Assembly: GCA_028753945.1 (NCBI GenBank)
Contig: JAPNXP010000007.1
Coordinates: 2,666,001 to 2,730,000 of the forward strand
Length of the DNA: 64,000 bases
From: Hexactinellida sp. DTS-2022
Lineage: Eukaryota > Porifera > Hexactinellida
Reading direction: 5' to 3'
Under the pieces are notes generated by a model, which was not told where the DNA came from, made no database searches, and was given only the letters and a program-made list of their open reading frames with translations. Position 1 is the stretch's first letter. The number at the start of each line of letters is the position of its first letter. The position numbers and the translations under genes were made by a program. Positions 33,444-45,030 of the stretch are shown here, one piece after another.

Positions 33444-36330
33444 CATAGCCTACTATATATACAGCTAAGCAACCTACTGAATACAAGGCGAAAATAGAAG
33501 GACAGTTAATTTATTTATACCAAACCACAACAATTATTTTTATATTATTGTCTACTGCTATTACTTGTCATTGCAGTTGAACAAATGTTTCTTTTACCTC
33601 GCCAACACATGCTGGTACAATCTCATCCCCAAACTTGTGTTAATTAATCTTACCCTCTCTTAATTTTGTATGTTATTTGCTAAATTAATCAACCGCCTGC
33701 ATTATGGGTTTTAAATGTGCAGTTGTTGGTTGCAAGAATGGATACTCCTCAGGACCTCGAAGAGCTTTATTTCAATTCCAAGAAAAAGATACCCTACGTA
33801 CGAAGTGGGTTGAGTTTGTTAACCGTAAGGATTTCGTCATAACTGAGAGCTCAAGGATTTGTATAGATCACTTCGAAAGTACTTACCTTTCTCTTGGTAA
33901 AGAAATAGTTCGACTTAATTATTCCCTCAATCCAATTCCAACTATACATCCTTCGTCTATTTCTAAAAGCCAATCAGTTATTCCCATCAGAGTTCGAAAG
34001 TCTCCCAAACCACGTGTTTTTCAAAAAGATGAGCTGTCTCTCTTTATGGATAAATATACAGTAATTACAAAGGAAAGAGTTGTCTCCTATATGAAAGTAG
34101 CAGATGAATACCGGAACTTCCATGTTGATGTTTCAGAATTTGGAGTTACTGCACATCGAGTCAAGATAGACTTCGGAATAGCTGTGATTCAAGAGTGTGT
34201 ATATGTAACAAATGATTTGCACGTTATACTCAGTTTTGAATCATCTCCTATTCCCCTTCCTGACTACATATCCACAGCAACCGGATGCAAATTGACTTCC
34301 TTAGACATGCTCACTAACCTCCCAAACTACTGTAGAAATGCGTCACACAACTACCATATCGAAGTAATCAAAGAGTTGATAAAGTTGCGTTTTTATCATC
34401 CCCGTGGGCGTCACTATCCTTCAGTAGTTTTAAGAATTCTTTTACTGCTCCGGTATACTTCTAATGCTGCTTACAAACTTCTCAACAAATTTATACCTTT
34501 TCTAGTCAACGTTTACTCAAAATGCTTAACTCATACACAATCGATAGCAGTAAAGCTCTCTTTACACTTAGAAATAAATCAATAAATTGGAAATGACGTT
34601 GTTATCCTACAAGATGAGATGTACCTCCAAACTCAAGTCCAATTCGATGGAAAAGTGTAATCGGTCGTGACGGTGATCTAAACATGTTCAAGAGTATATT
34701 GTGCTTCATGGTCGTTTCTTTGAAGAAAACTATTCCTTATGTTATAAAAGCAATACCTATTGTTAAGCTTACTTTCCTTGATGTTTACACAGAATTTCCC
34801 TCTTGATAATAGAGAATATTGCATCAAGAACCCTTCTAATTCTGCTCAGCATATTTTCTTGATGTTCGATAGAGTACACTTAGTTAAGAATATTCGAAAT
34901 AAACTTATATCTTCCCGATTTTTCCAGGTTCCACAATCTATCTTTAATCTACAAGATACAGTTTTCAACATTACTCCATGCTTAGGTATTTGGTCTCATC
35001 TTCACCAAGTACACACCCATGATTTAACCTTGAATGCTCATATAAAGAAAGCGCCAAAGTTATCCTAATCTGTTCACCATCCTGGAAACAATAAGCAATC
35101 AGTGCCACTTGCTCTCGCAGTATTTGAACCAACTACCACTTCTTCGATTCGTAGTTATTTACCCAAAGAGTATACCACTATCGCCTTCCTCGAACTTATC
35201 CATGCCTGGTGGTTAGTAGTTAATGCTAAGGAACGCTTCCACCCAACGCGAATAGGAAACGCTCTCGTATCGTATGATAAAATAGATTTTCTTCGAGCAA
35301 TTAGTGATTGGCTTGAAACAGGGAATTCCAGTCAATTCATCGGAATTACCAAGCAAACTTTCAAAGCTTTTACATTCACTAATCGTTCCATTGCTGACTT
35401 AAGCTCTGACCTACTATCAGCTGGATATCAGTATATACTAACAGGCACATTGCAAACCGATCGTCTTGAGAGGAGATTTTCTCATTACTGCAGATGAGCG
35501 GTGGTCGATTTCTGGTTAGTTTAACTGAAGTTATGCGCTCCGAGTCTATAATTTCCTTAAAAACTATTCTTAAGAATGAATTGAGAGTAGAAGAACTAAC
35601 CTCCTCTGAGGAATTGGACGACGAACAGGACTCAAAATTCATATCAGAAACTCGCTTTGAAGACCATGACAATATTTTATTATCGAACGATATCGCAGAA
35701 GTTATCACTTATGTTGCAGGATATATTTCCTATTCTTTGCCAAAAAAAGTAAGTTGTACTGAATGTGTCGGAAAGCTGAAGCAAGATCCTGTGACCAATA
35801 ACTATGTACAATCACTAAACCATGGCCTGACATAACCACCATCTGCTCTCAACCATTACACTTACACTGCTTTCGCTATATTGGACACTTATGAATCTCA
35901 AATTCGAAGTTTTAAAGTTCCATGGAAAATCTTGGGTCACAGGTTGCTCAATGAAATCTCGCAGAATTGGGATGCTGATTTTATTTGCTCGGCACACTCA
36001 AGTAAATTTCGCTCGATGATTAATACTACTATCTCTAACGTTTACTTCTCCAATCTAGCAAGGTGTCTCTCTGAAACCACGCGAAAAAAACAAATTGACG
36101 CTAAAAGATAGGATGATGAATTGAAGCAATTCAAGACCCGACAGCGAATTATTGATAAAATTCACCACGATTAATGTAAATTCGTTAGTTCATGTGGTAA
36201 TATTGCTATTTAAACACCGAAGTGAGTAATTTAACATAAGTAAGAATATCATTAAAAATAGAAACTGGCCTACTATTTTGGCCTTGTATTCGGTAAGTTG
36301 CACAGCTGTATATATATATAGTAGGTTATG
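33444..36330 (+). mobile_element. P-element-like transposon P-III
   Basis: Bounded by inverted ends of about 50 bp: CATAGCCTACTATATATACA at the left, and at the right the inverted equivalent with one extra TA step and a few mismatches, both continuing to GAATACAAGGC. A perfect 7-bp target duplication GGTTGAA lies at 33437-33443 and 36331-36337. At 2.89 kb it is close to the size of Drosophila P (2.9 kb). It inserted into the older P-II. Confidence 0.93.
33704..36174 (+). pseudogene. P-type THAP transposase of P-III (lineage 2)
   Basis: The first frame (33704-34585, 293 codons) starts MGFKCAVVGCKNGYSSG and contains a full C2CH THAP finger (late Cys and His in RICIDHF), then a conserved linker and a helical region ending LLLRYTSNAAYKLLNKFIPF. 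After a break at 34585, ILQDEMYLQ (candidate first catalytic D) follows. Then come MFDRVHLVKNIRNKL (34760-35068), an LELIHAWWLVVNAKERFHPTR block and TDRLERRFSH (35102-35497), MSGGRFLVSLTEVMRSESI (35494-35835) and a C-terminal part ending LSETTRKKQIDAKR (35881-36111). The block with the candidate second catalytic D, ISDN in P-IV, is missing or degraded at 34690-34760. One frameshift coincides with an overlapping ATGA at 35494. It is not functional as it stands. Confidence 0.9.
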
Positions 36331-36639
36331 GGTTGAATCAAAATTCTAAACCAGTCACCTTTCACCCATAAGGCCATAACGATGATCAATGTGATACATA
36401 GCTCAGAATATGTCTTTAGCAAATAGTGATTCTCAAATCCACTTTTCTATCAGGTGGAGTCTGAAGAAATCCCCCTATGGGACTTTTGTATTAGCTTAAA
36501 AGTGCACGTCCCATAAAATCGAGGTTATAGAAGATAACTTGATTTCGTTTTCAGTTTGGATCTAGCTATAATGTCTTCTATCATATATGTGAAAATAAAA
36601 CACCTAACTTCAAAACGAAATTTGTGTGATTTCTTGGCT

Positions 36640-37668
36640 GAATCTGGCGTAATTTAACCTCAACAGCAAAGGCTTGTTTGCCCACTATTTATTAAAGAAA
36701 AATGGCAACCTGTCTTTGAAAATATTTATACGTCAACACTTACAGCTGTATCAATTTATAAATCTAAGTGAACAGACTTTGAAACCCACAAGACATGGGA
36801 AGTTATAGACATTATTATAGAAGATATTCAATATGAATACTACACATAAACACATACGACTTAAAGATGAGCTTACAACACCTCTTGATTATAATGATGA
36901 ACGTTTAAATTTCATCAGTCTCATTTCAACTGTATTGAACGTTGGAGATCTCGTGAGGCTAAATATGGAAATAAGTCCTCAGATATTTACTAGCTTTTCC
37001 CAATCATTCCTAGCTCTGATCGAAATCGTAAATCATCTCACTAATAACTGTGGTTGTGTTTATGTACTTATATCACGGTTAAAGAATGACCCGATTGAAA
37101 ATCACTTTGGGTTGTACCGTATGATGTCATAGCACAATATCATATCACTTTTACGCAAATACCTTAAAGCTAACGGCATATTAAACTGTCAAGCATACTG
37201 AAGAGTTTCTCAAAAAAAAAACTAATCGGAATAAGTGAATCTAAAAGGTATAATCGAATACCTTTCCTTACCACCAAATGAACCATCAGATTCTTTAAAT
37301 TTGGACACATATCGACTAGCAATGAAACCTTTCCTACCCTCACAATGGAAATTTCCTTACTTCAATTAATTGTCTTTGAAGGAGGTTATGCAGTCCATAC
37401 GTATTTCAAACAATCTACATGTAGTAAGTGCAAAGCTTGTTTGTCCTTACTAACACAGGATAACGAGCTAGAAATATTCGATGAAAAGGATACCTACAAA
37501 TTCATTCAGCTTATCGACCGAGGTACCCTCAAAAGGCGTTCACATATTGTGATAGATGCTATTAAATATCATTCTTTTGAGATCTATACAACAAAAGAAG
37601 GTATTTCTAATTAATGCTGCAGTTTTTGGCAGGACCTTCAAGAAATATATTATACTACGACTTGCTAT
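36640..37668 (+). pseudogene. P-II transposase, C-terminal part
   Basis: Includes ISPQIFTSFSQSFLALIEIV, then NHLTNNCGCVYVL and NDPIENHFGLYRMMS, the lineage-1 form of the third catalytic block (P-I has TDPLEHHFGLYRMMSG). Downstream are a Cys-rich piece, CSKCKACLSLLTQDNE, and FKKYIILRLAI, which lines up with the last part of P-I. A stop follows LYRMMS directly. The coding similarity runs up to the P-IV left end. Confidence 0.82.
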
Positions 37669-38208
37669 CATGGATATATACAGCTATCGTTACATGTTCA
37701 ACTATATTTACGATTTCATTTATGGCGGAAACATCTAGACTACTTTTGAGAATAGTTCCCAATTAATTTTAACCACAATGACGTATTCAAAAATTCATAC
37801 CATACATGGTAATTGCGTTCATTTTATGATCATCTTGTCAAACTTTCCTGAAATTTAACCCTGAAACTTTCATCTCGATACAACCCACATTATTTATATT
37901 TATAAATAGTAATCGAAAGTGTTATATGATTCACTTAAGAGCCTTATGACTAAACTTAATAGATTGTTGTTATCAAACCATAAATTTAGGAAATATCTGA
38001 TAAATAAAACATAAATTCTGTTAATTTATCATTTCTCTTCGAAATCTACATTCCACATGATATCACATTGTAAATACCCGATTATGCCACTGACCTATCT
38101 AATTCATGTTTCTTTTCTCTCTTATTTCATAAGTTTAGAGCTAATTAATTTAAATATTGTACAACATTTTATTTTCTAGCCTCATTTCTTCAATTCTTGT
38201 ATTTATTG

Positions 38209-40929
38209 ATGACTAACAAATGTTCTGTTGTTTGCAACCAGTGTATTTTATAAGGAATAAAAAAATGTTTTTTATTGTTTTCGTGGAATCTTGAAATGGA
38301 TTTTCGGTAGAAATGGAATCTTGAAATGGATATCAGACGATAAAAACTCACTATTCAAGGGAGTACTAAAAAGAAAATAGGAATTAAAAAATGGGCTAGG
38401 AATAAAAAAATGGGCTTATAATATACCCTGTTTGCAACTCTGGTTACAAGGATGACCTTAATAACCTTCGCTACAATTTTCCTCAGGGCGAGTAATTGGC
38501 TGTTAAATGGTTCCGTTATCTTAACAGGCCCGTTAATTATGTTATTACCGATAACTCTTTCATTTGCTCACTTCACTTTGATAATAAATTACTGAAAATT
38601 ACTCCCCATAGTTTCACAAGATTTAACTACAATCTCAATCCAATTCCTACTAACCATCCACTTTCTATTGCTCAAAGTCAGGCTATTATCCCTTCTAATT
38701 CACGTCCACCACCAAAAGACCGTGTCTTCCAACCATACCAAATACAAAACTTTCAGGATATAATTGATTTAATCGAAAAAGCTCCAGAGTATGCAAGTTT
38801 TAAACTGCATATCGAAGATATTTCACTACTGCGTACCAACTTGTTATTAGCTCTGGGTTAGCTGGTGTAAAAGAATGCATTACAATCTACACAGACTTCC
38901 AGGTTAAACTTAGCTATGAAAGTTCGCTTATTACTCTTCCAAGTTACATCCAAAACTCTACTGACCATAAGATAACTATTTGGATACTCTTGAGAATTTA
39001 CCAAATTAGTGTCGAAATTTTGACTCCAAGTATCATGTTGATGTTATAAAGGAGCTAATTCAACTTAGTTATTTCAGCCCCAGTGGTAGACCGAAGTACT
39101 CATCACAAGTTCTGCGTTTCTCTCTATTGCTAAGATATACTTCTAATTCTGCTTATAGTTTCCTTAAGAAATACATTCCTCTTCCGAGCAACTCACTACT
39201 CCGACAGCTTAAATCCCCTACTATAGACACCTGTCAAGCACTTCAAGTTCTACGTGACCAAAACTTGATTGGAAATGATATTGCAGTATTACTTGATGAA
39301 ATACATCTCCAATCTCAAGTTCAACTCGATGGCCATACACTCATTGGTTGCAATGCTGGTTTGGAAATGTACAGCAGTATATTTTGTTTTAGGGTAATAT
39401 ATATCCCTCCGAAAGTCTCTCCCATTTGTGATCTCCGCAGTACCTCTTGCAAAAAACTCTGGTGATATTGTTTACGACAACTTGGATACGTGTTTACGAC
39501 TAATCACACAATCCCGGTTTAGAGTTAGAGGGATCATATCGGATAACCACACAACGAATGTGAAGAGTTACAATCGTCTCTTATCTAATTACAAATTTCA
39601 GGACAAAGATTACAAAATCAAGAACACCTACATTTCTAATGAGAATATTTATCTTCTCTTTGACACATGCCACTTGATCAAGAACATTAGAAATAATCTG
39701 GTAGCCAAGAAATCTTTTGATATTCCATCTTTCGAATTTTCCTTTGTAAATCTAAATATTTCCTTTCAAGCAGGATTTGTTTGGTGGTCTCATCTTCAGA
39801 ACTATTCACGAAAGAGATTTAATCTTATCCGCACACCTCCGTGCTGCTTATAAAATCAATTCATCTGTACTTCATTCTGGAAATAATAGCAATTTGTTCC
39901 CTTAGCCCTTGCTCTTTTCCACGAATCAACTATAAGTGGACTTCGCTTATACCTTCCTGAGGATGCGGTTACTGCTGCATTTTTTTAATCTAATTCGTAT
40001 TTGGTGGCTCTCCGTCAATTCGAAGGCACGCTTTCACCCTCTTCGCCAAGGAAATGCTTTAGTTCCAAATGATTCTAAAGCAGAATTCCTTTGTTCCTTT
40101 AGTAATTGTCTAATTACATGGCAAGCCTCGTGAAGAATTGGTTTGTCTCAGAAAACATATAAATCCTAAATACAGACCAACTATGCCATCTCTGAATTAT
40201 CTCTCGAGTTACTCACAGAAGGGTATGACTATGTGTTAACTATACGTTTACAAAGTGATCCACTTGAGAGGAGGTTTTCACATTAACGGCAATGAGTGGA
40301 GGGCGATTTTTGGTCAGCTTGCAAGAAGTGATCAGATCAGAATCAATAATTAAGTTGAAATCTCTCCTGAAGCGAAATATTGACATCTCTTCTTTAGCAA
40401 ATCCTAATCAATCAATTTCCTCTATCAACGATTTTGCAAGGAACATGGTCATAAATGATTTCGATCATTTCAAATGACAGATGATTCACAGCAAGTAGTA
40501 GTTTACATAGCAGGGTATATAACATTGTCGCTATCAGAAAATATCCAGTGTCCTGTCTGTTTGAGTTCCTTGAACAATAATCTTGTTTCATCTGAGTATG
40601 TCAGCAACTTAAACCAAAGTGGTTTGACTCTACCCTGTACTTCATTACAACACTATGTGTTGAGTGCCTTCTGCTTACTTGAAGTTTCGGAAAGAGAAAT
40701 TAGAAGTTCCAGCTTTCCCTGGAAATCTCTAGCGCTGGCACTACTCAGGATCGCAACAGTTGAGTGGGATTCTACCTTTGCTTGTAGTTGTCATTCAGAG
40801 AAGTCAAAAGAATTAGTCAACAAGATCATTTCAAACATCTACTTAAACAACTTAAGAAAACAGGTCTCTGAAACTCGACGTAAGGACCAAGTGACAGCTT
40901 TTAAATCAAACAAACGACAGAAATTGTAA
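38209..40929 (+). pseudogene. P-type THAP transposase of P-IV (lineage 2)
   Basis: The start at 38209 gives MTNKCSVVCN, the first half of a THAP finger. A 192-bp MITE (38239-38430) interrupts it, and the finger continues as SGYKDDLNNLRYNFPQ until an in-frame TAA at 38493-38495. Then follow FICSLHF (the Cys-His pair), a linker alike in P-III, VLLDEIHLQ (first catalytic D candidate, about 39290), GIISDNHTTNV (second), LLFDTCHLIKNIRNNL, LIRIWWLSVNSKARFHPLRQ, a TAA-broken RRFSH block, MSGGRFLVSLQEVIRSES (40292) and a well-kept C-terminal 151 codons (40474-40929) with paired Cys (CPVCLSSL). At least five disruptions. The C-terminal frame is the best preserved. Confidence 0.88.
38239..38430. mobile_element. 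hAT-like MITE inserted in the THAP finger of P-IV
   Basis: Ends CAGTGTATTTTATAAG and CTTATAATATACCCTG (imperfect inverted repeats) with a perfect 8-bp duplication TTTGCAAC at 38231-38238 and 38431-38438. The duplication falls on the codons of the second zinc-binding Cys. It has no coding capacity. Confidence 0.9.
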
Positions 40930-41208
40930 AACCTAAGTTTACCAAACATTACTATATTATATTTCCGTTTACTATATAGTGATCCTTCGTATATGCCTTA
41001 TTGGTAGTTAAGACCAAAATTAAGTTCATTCATAGCGAAGAGTTTATGTATGCTTATTACCATATATGGTAATACAATTTTGATTATGTCATTGTGGTTA
41101 AAATTAATGAGGAACTATTCTCAAAAGAAGTCTAGATGTTTCCGCCATATATGAAAACCTAAATATAGTTGAACATGTAACGATAGCTGTATATATCCAT
41201 GATCAAAC

Positions 41209-41724
41209 AGAATGTAATCAATGGCCTGGAAATTATTTGGGAAATTTTATGCTTAGCAAGCTGTAGTGTATAGTAAGCCATGATCCAACTCAGAATTACA
41301 TACATAGAGGATAAACAATGTATCAGCTAGAGAAATAAGTGGGGATCCTGCATTCAACAAGGATGGACTTTACGTCGTAATCACATAAATTGCAGCAAAC
41401 TGCATAGTACCAATAAAGTCAGTAAGTTAACTCATGACTCAAAATACTTGCAAATTAAAATAGTGAAAATCGTCAAAGTAATAATTTATAACTATAAAGT
41501 ACTATAAATATGCTATGATCAAGCTTAATGAATAGCATATTTGCCGTTAGAAATATGAATGTTCACTTGTCAATTGTATGCATTTGTGCATTGATAAGTA
41601 TTATTCATTAATAATTGGAAACATAAATCATGAAAAAGAATTTGTTGGAAAGTTACTCTAAAACTTTAACTCAATCAGCATTAATTGTACATAATAGAAT
41701 TAACGCAATTTGGCCCTTCGGATT
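41209..41724. other. Flank of P-IV; possible last part and right end of P-II
   Basis: About 41205-41250 loosely resembles the C-terminal coding of P-V at DNA level (ATTTGGGAAATT versus ATTTGGAAATCT). At about 41274-41288, GTATAGTAAGCCATG resembles the right ends of P-III and P-V. Nothing is supportable after 41300. Confidence 0.3.
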
Positions 41725-42010
41725 AATATTCTAAATAACCTATTCGGACAAATTACAATATTATAATAACCGATTCTGACAAATTGCAATATTCTAATAA
41801 CCTATTCGGATAAATTACAATATTATAATAACCGATTCGGACAAATTACAATATTCAAACAACCGATTCGGACAAATTACAATATTATTATAATCGAGCA
41901 GGACAAATGCATAATATTCTAATAACCAATTTGGACAAATGAATATTCAGAAAGTAGAATCAGATAAATGACAATATTCTAATAACCGATTCGGATAAAG
42001 GTTCTAATAA
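41725..42010 (+). repeat. Minisatellite, 31-bp unit
   Basis: About nine imperfect copies of a unit like AATAACCGATTCGGACAAAT followed by TACAATATTAT, with TTCGGA/TTCTGA landmarks spaced 31 bp apart between 41742 and 41866. The outer copies are more degraded. Confidence 0.85.
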
Positions 42011-42287
42011 ACAATTTCGGATCAAAATTTTGAAATTTCGGACAGAAGACGAATTAGAAATTCGGGCGAATGCTGCTCCACAAAAAGAACATATAAGATA
42101 AATATGGTGTGGCAATACCATACGTGTAGAGCAGAAAATGATTTGATTTAAACATATTTTTTCACAAATCAACTCATTAAAAAAATGAGAACGAAAAATA
42201 AATCATCAAAATATGGAATGTAAACAAAGCTAAATCATAAATCATTGATTGTATTTGCAAATAAAAATCCAACAAAATGATATAAGC

Positions 42288-43483
42288 CAGAGGCGTTGCT
42301 TACACCTATAGCGCGCCCGGGGCGATATATTTAATGCCTCCTTTCGGCACCCATTTCAATCTCAAGTTGGATGTCTATTTAAGTAATTATGGTATTATTT
42401 ACAACTTATATTCTATTTCAGTAAATATGGCATTATTTACAACTTATATTTCGCTTCGCGGCGTAAAAGAACCACACACCAATCGCTTCGCGGTTGATTT
42501 GTGGTATATATAATTCTAAGATTGACTATGAAGCGTAAGTAGGCCTAAATTGTCAAATTTAACAATGTAAATTTTTTGTTATTACGTCATTATGCGATAA
42601 TGAGTAAGCATATTGGCAATCTGGTGTAACCAACATGTCCGCATCATTAATGTCCATGTTCTATTAAATTTTCAAATATTTATCTCTTAGAGGGCGCGAA
42701 TTATGTGCGATCAAGTGAATTTTCATGATTCTCGAAATGTGACAATAACGTAATAACTTGTCGAGGTGTGAGAAACTTTTAGTGGAAACCTCAACTTGTT
42801 GATGGGTGTCAAATGTTACCCCTATATGCCAAATATTACATCTGGAAACCGTCCACTTTCTTCAATCAACTCGGAACATACATACAAATATATACACATA
42901 TACATAATAGTATAAACTGGTTGTATTATTTATTCAATGACAAATGCTGTTAAAGTATATTAACAACCGAGGAACATGACTGATAGGCGGTTCCAGGGGG
43001 CCTGGGCCCCCCCTCAGATACTGAAATTGACAAATTAACTAAGGAACTTCAGCTTCATTTTTGAATTATGGCTCCGCATATAAAATTAACGTTTAAAATT
43101 ACTTCTGAGTGTATATAAGTCGAAAGCTTTTAGCGGTAGCCACCATATCCCCTTAAAAGTTGCTCGCTAAGCTTGCATTATTTCTAGGGACCCCTTTTCA
43201 ACATTTCTGGATCCGCTAGTGCTGGATGTATCAAATTGAATTGAATTGAAGCAGTCTAATTGAGACAAGTTATGGTCTTTGAGTTTGTGGATATCTTAGT
43301 GGACAATAATAGGAAATGGTATGAAATGTTTGATTTCCTACTGTTGAATATCATTATCAAAGATAACTATTATCGTCTGCTCTTCTTATGCAGTAAACTA
43401 GACTACAATTTATGCCACCCCTTAATAGTTCCGCCCGGGATTGTCCGCCCCCCCCCCCCCCAACCCCCCTAGCTACGCCCCTG
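42288..43483 (+). mobile_element. hAT-like element, CAGAGGCGTT family, copy B with a Helitron-like insert
   Basis: Left end CAGAGGCGTTGCTTACACC, right end CTAGCTACGCCCCTG. Flanks ATATAAGC and ATTTAAGT match at 6 of 8, a plausible old hAT duplication. It shares its interior with 20160-20842. About 42450-42915 is a Helitron-like insert absent from copy A, preceded by a short tandem duplication of a TATTTACAACTTATATT segment. Confidence 0.7.
42450..42915 (-). mobile_element. Helitron-like element, nested copy
   Basis: Reverse orientation. It contains TCGCTTCGCGG, CCAATCGCTTCGCGGTTG, TTATTACGTCATTATGCG, GTCCGCATCATTAATG and GAGGGCGCGAATTATGTGCG, and ends ATAATAGTATA, the degraded 5' terminus. 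The 3' terminal CTAG part is missing. Confidence 0.65.
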
Positions 43484-43538
43484 ATTTAAGTAAGGCCCTG
43501 GTGCACTCTAAATTGTTGATTTGTTTAATGGAAGTGCA

Positions 43539-43616
43539 GGGTGGTACGATGTACCTCCTGCTCCCACAGGTAGAACGCATGATTTCTACTGTGATATGAC
43601 CGTAGAGGATCTATAA
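43539..43616 (+). pseudogene. Short fragment resembling a fibrinogen/collagen C-terminal-like region
   Basis: A 25-codon stretch reads GWYDVPPAPTGRTHDFYCDM then TVEDL and a stop. The FYCDM motif is typical of fibrinogen-related and fibrillar-collagen C-terminal domains. It is preceded by TTTAATGGAAGTGCAG, a tolerable 3' splice acceptor. It is too short to assign; it may be an exon remnant or chance. Confidence 0.2.
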
Positions 43617-44283
43617 GAGACTGCAATATGCAACTAACATTTTCATAATTTTCTTTTAGAGCAATTTAGCAAACTACTCTGTTTTAAAAAGGTGAATTTG
43701 GCGAATTATTGATGTACAGTGGATTGCCTGAAATTCGAAATAATCTCACTTTAAATTGCCTGAATAATCTAACATTAAATCCTAAATGAATGTTTGGGCA
43801 TTTAGATCTGGCTTTGAGTTTACTTTACTGTATGTAGTATTGTGTGAACCCGATCCATCTATTCTTGTCACACAGATGTCGATGAATTATAAGTAATACT
43901 ATTTCAAAATATGGAACTTATACGCCTATAGACTGACCGTCGATGTTATGGAAAAAGTACACTAGCTGACGCATAGATCTCTTGAAGATATTGTGAGTTC
44001 AATTTCTAAGATGCAAAATGATACTTGCTTGTTTGAGCAATTTTTTAGCTATTATTTTCCTGCTCCAAATTGCAGAAGATCCAATATGCTGAAATAATTT
44101 GGGATAGTTACTTTTTAACAGCACTCCATATGGATCCGTCCCCTTGAGCGAAATGCATTTGAACAAAACCCGTTTGAGCGAATCCACATGAGTGAAGTCA
44201 TAGATGAGCGACGAACTCTTTTAGCGAACCACAAAAACAAAAACAGCGAATTAAGAAATGCAATTTATAAGGAATATTTAGTT
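43617..44283. other. No recognisable feature
   Basis: AT-rich; TGAGCGAA-like words recur at 44140-44230 without clear periodicity. Confidence 0.45.
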
Positions 44284-44420
44284 ACTCGCGCGCTTCGCTT
44301 GCTATGTCGCTTCGCGGCAGAACACAACCACACACAGCAACCACTTCGCGGTTAAAGCGTGGTTCATATAATTCTAACAATGATTATAAACGTAAATAGG
44401 CCTAAAAAGTCAAATTGTCA
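44284..44420 (-). mobile_element. Helitron-like fragment, 3' end
   Basis: Matches the 3' 130 bp of 26867-27361 in the same orientation: CGCGCGCTTCGCTTGCTA, GTCGCTTCGCGGCAGAAC, CACTTCGCGGTTAAAGCG and GTAAATAGGCCTAAAAAGTC. The terminal CTAG has changed and the rest is missing. Confidence 0.65.
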
Positions 44421-45030
44421 TTTGTGACATAAATTATTGATTGGTACAAATAGATAAGAGAACTTACAACAGAGAGAAGCTCTGTGAAGCCCAGTATGGA
44501 TCTTTAGATAAATCCAATAAAGTACAGTCAATTAACAAATTGTGAAGTCGAAGATGTATAGCAAAATATAAATTGGAACGAAGGTGAAGTAAAATAAGGA
44601 AGATATAAAAATCAATCAAAAAGTAAGTTAAGTACGAAATTGAGTACTAACGATTGATACAGTTTGAAGGGTTAGCTTAAGCACTACTATACTAGTACAC
44701 TAAATAATAAGAAAGTTTAAGGAATAGCTATATAGTTAAAAAATTTACATTTATCGAAAATTGTTCAATAATTTACAAATATTCAATACAAATATTAAAT
44801 ATTTCACGCACAGTGTACTAGTTTGTACTAATTCGTATAAGCTCAAATCAACTTGAAATCAACGCATTTCAAAAATTAAAGCTATGATATATACAAATCT
44901 CCTGAATTTCAGTTAATATTGTTTCTCATAAAAACATTTTGGTACCAATTACATAATCATTGCTCAAATAAGAGAAGTAGGATAGCTAGAGACAAGCTCT
45001 TTGTTTTAAATGATAGCTAATATGTTAGAA
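44421..45030. other. No recognisable feature
   Basis: AT-rich spacer. Confidence 0.5.

Larger units (their letters stand above)
30208..37668 (+). mobile_element. P-element-like transposon P-II, split and decayed
   Basis: Three separated blocks encode successive parts of a lineage-1 P transposase in one orientation: THAP and linker (30534-31215), catalytic core (about 32640-33110) and C-terminal part (about 36640-37668). They are separated by MITE material (31351-32530) and by P-III with its duplicated GGTTGAA. The last block ends where P-IV begins, and about 41202-41250 has weak similarity to the expected continuation. A possible right end, GTATAGTAAGCCATG at about 41274-41288, resembles other P ends. 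The left end was not found, so the start given is only the edge of the hAT-like element. Confidence 0.7.
37669..41201 (+). mobile_element. P-element-like transposon P-IV
   Basis: Bounded by long inverted repeats of about 150 bp: CATGGATATATACAGCTATC at the left (37669) and its inverted equivalent ending at 41201, with a shared GGCGGAAACATCTAGACT block further in. No 7-bp target duplication is evident (TTGCTAT versus ATCAAAC), unlike P-I, P-III and P-V, so a flank may be altered. It inserted in the 3' coding part of P-II. It encodes a lineage-2 transposase and carries a 192-bp hAT-like MITE. Confidence 0.88.

Noticed and set aside
41700..42010. CRISPR-like array
   Set aside because: The units are contiguous 31-bp tandem copies without unique spacers, and the genome is eukaryotic.
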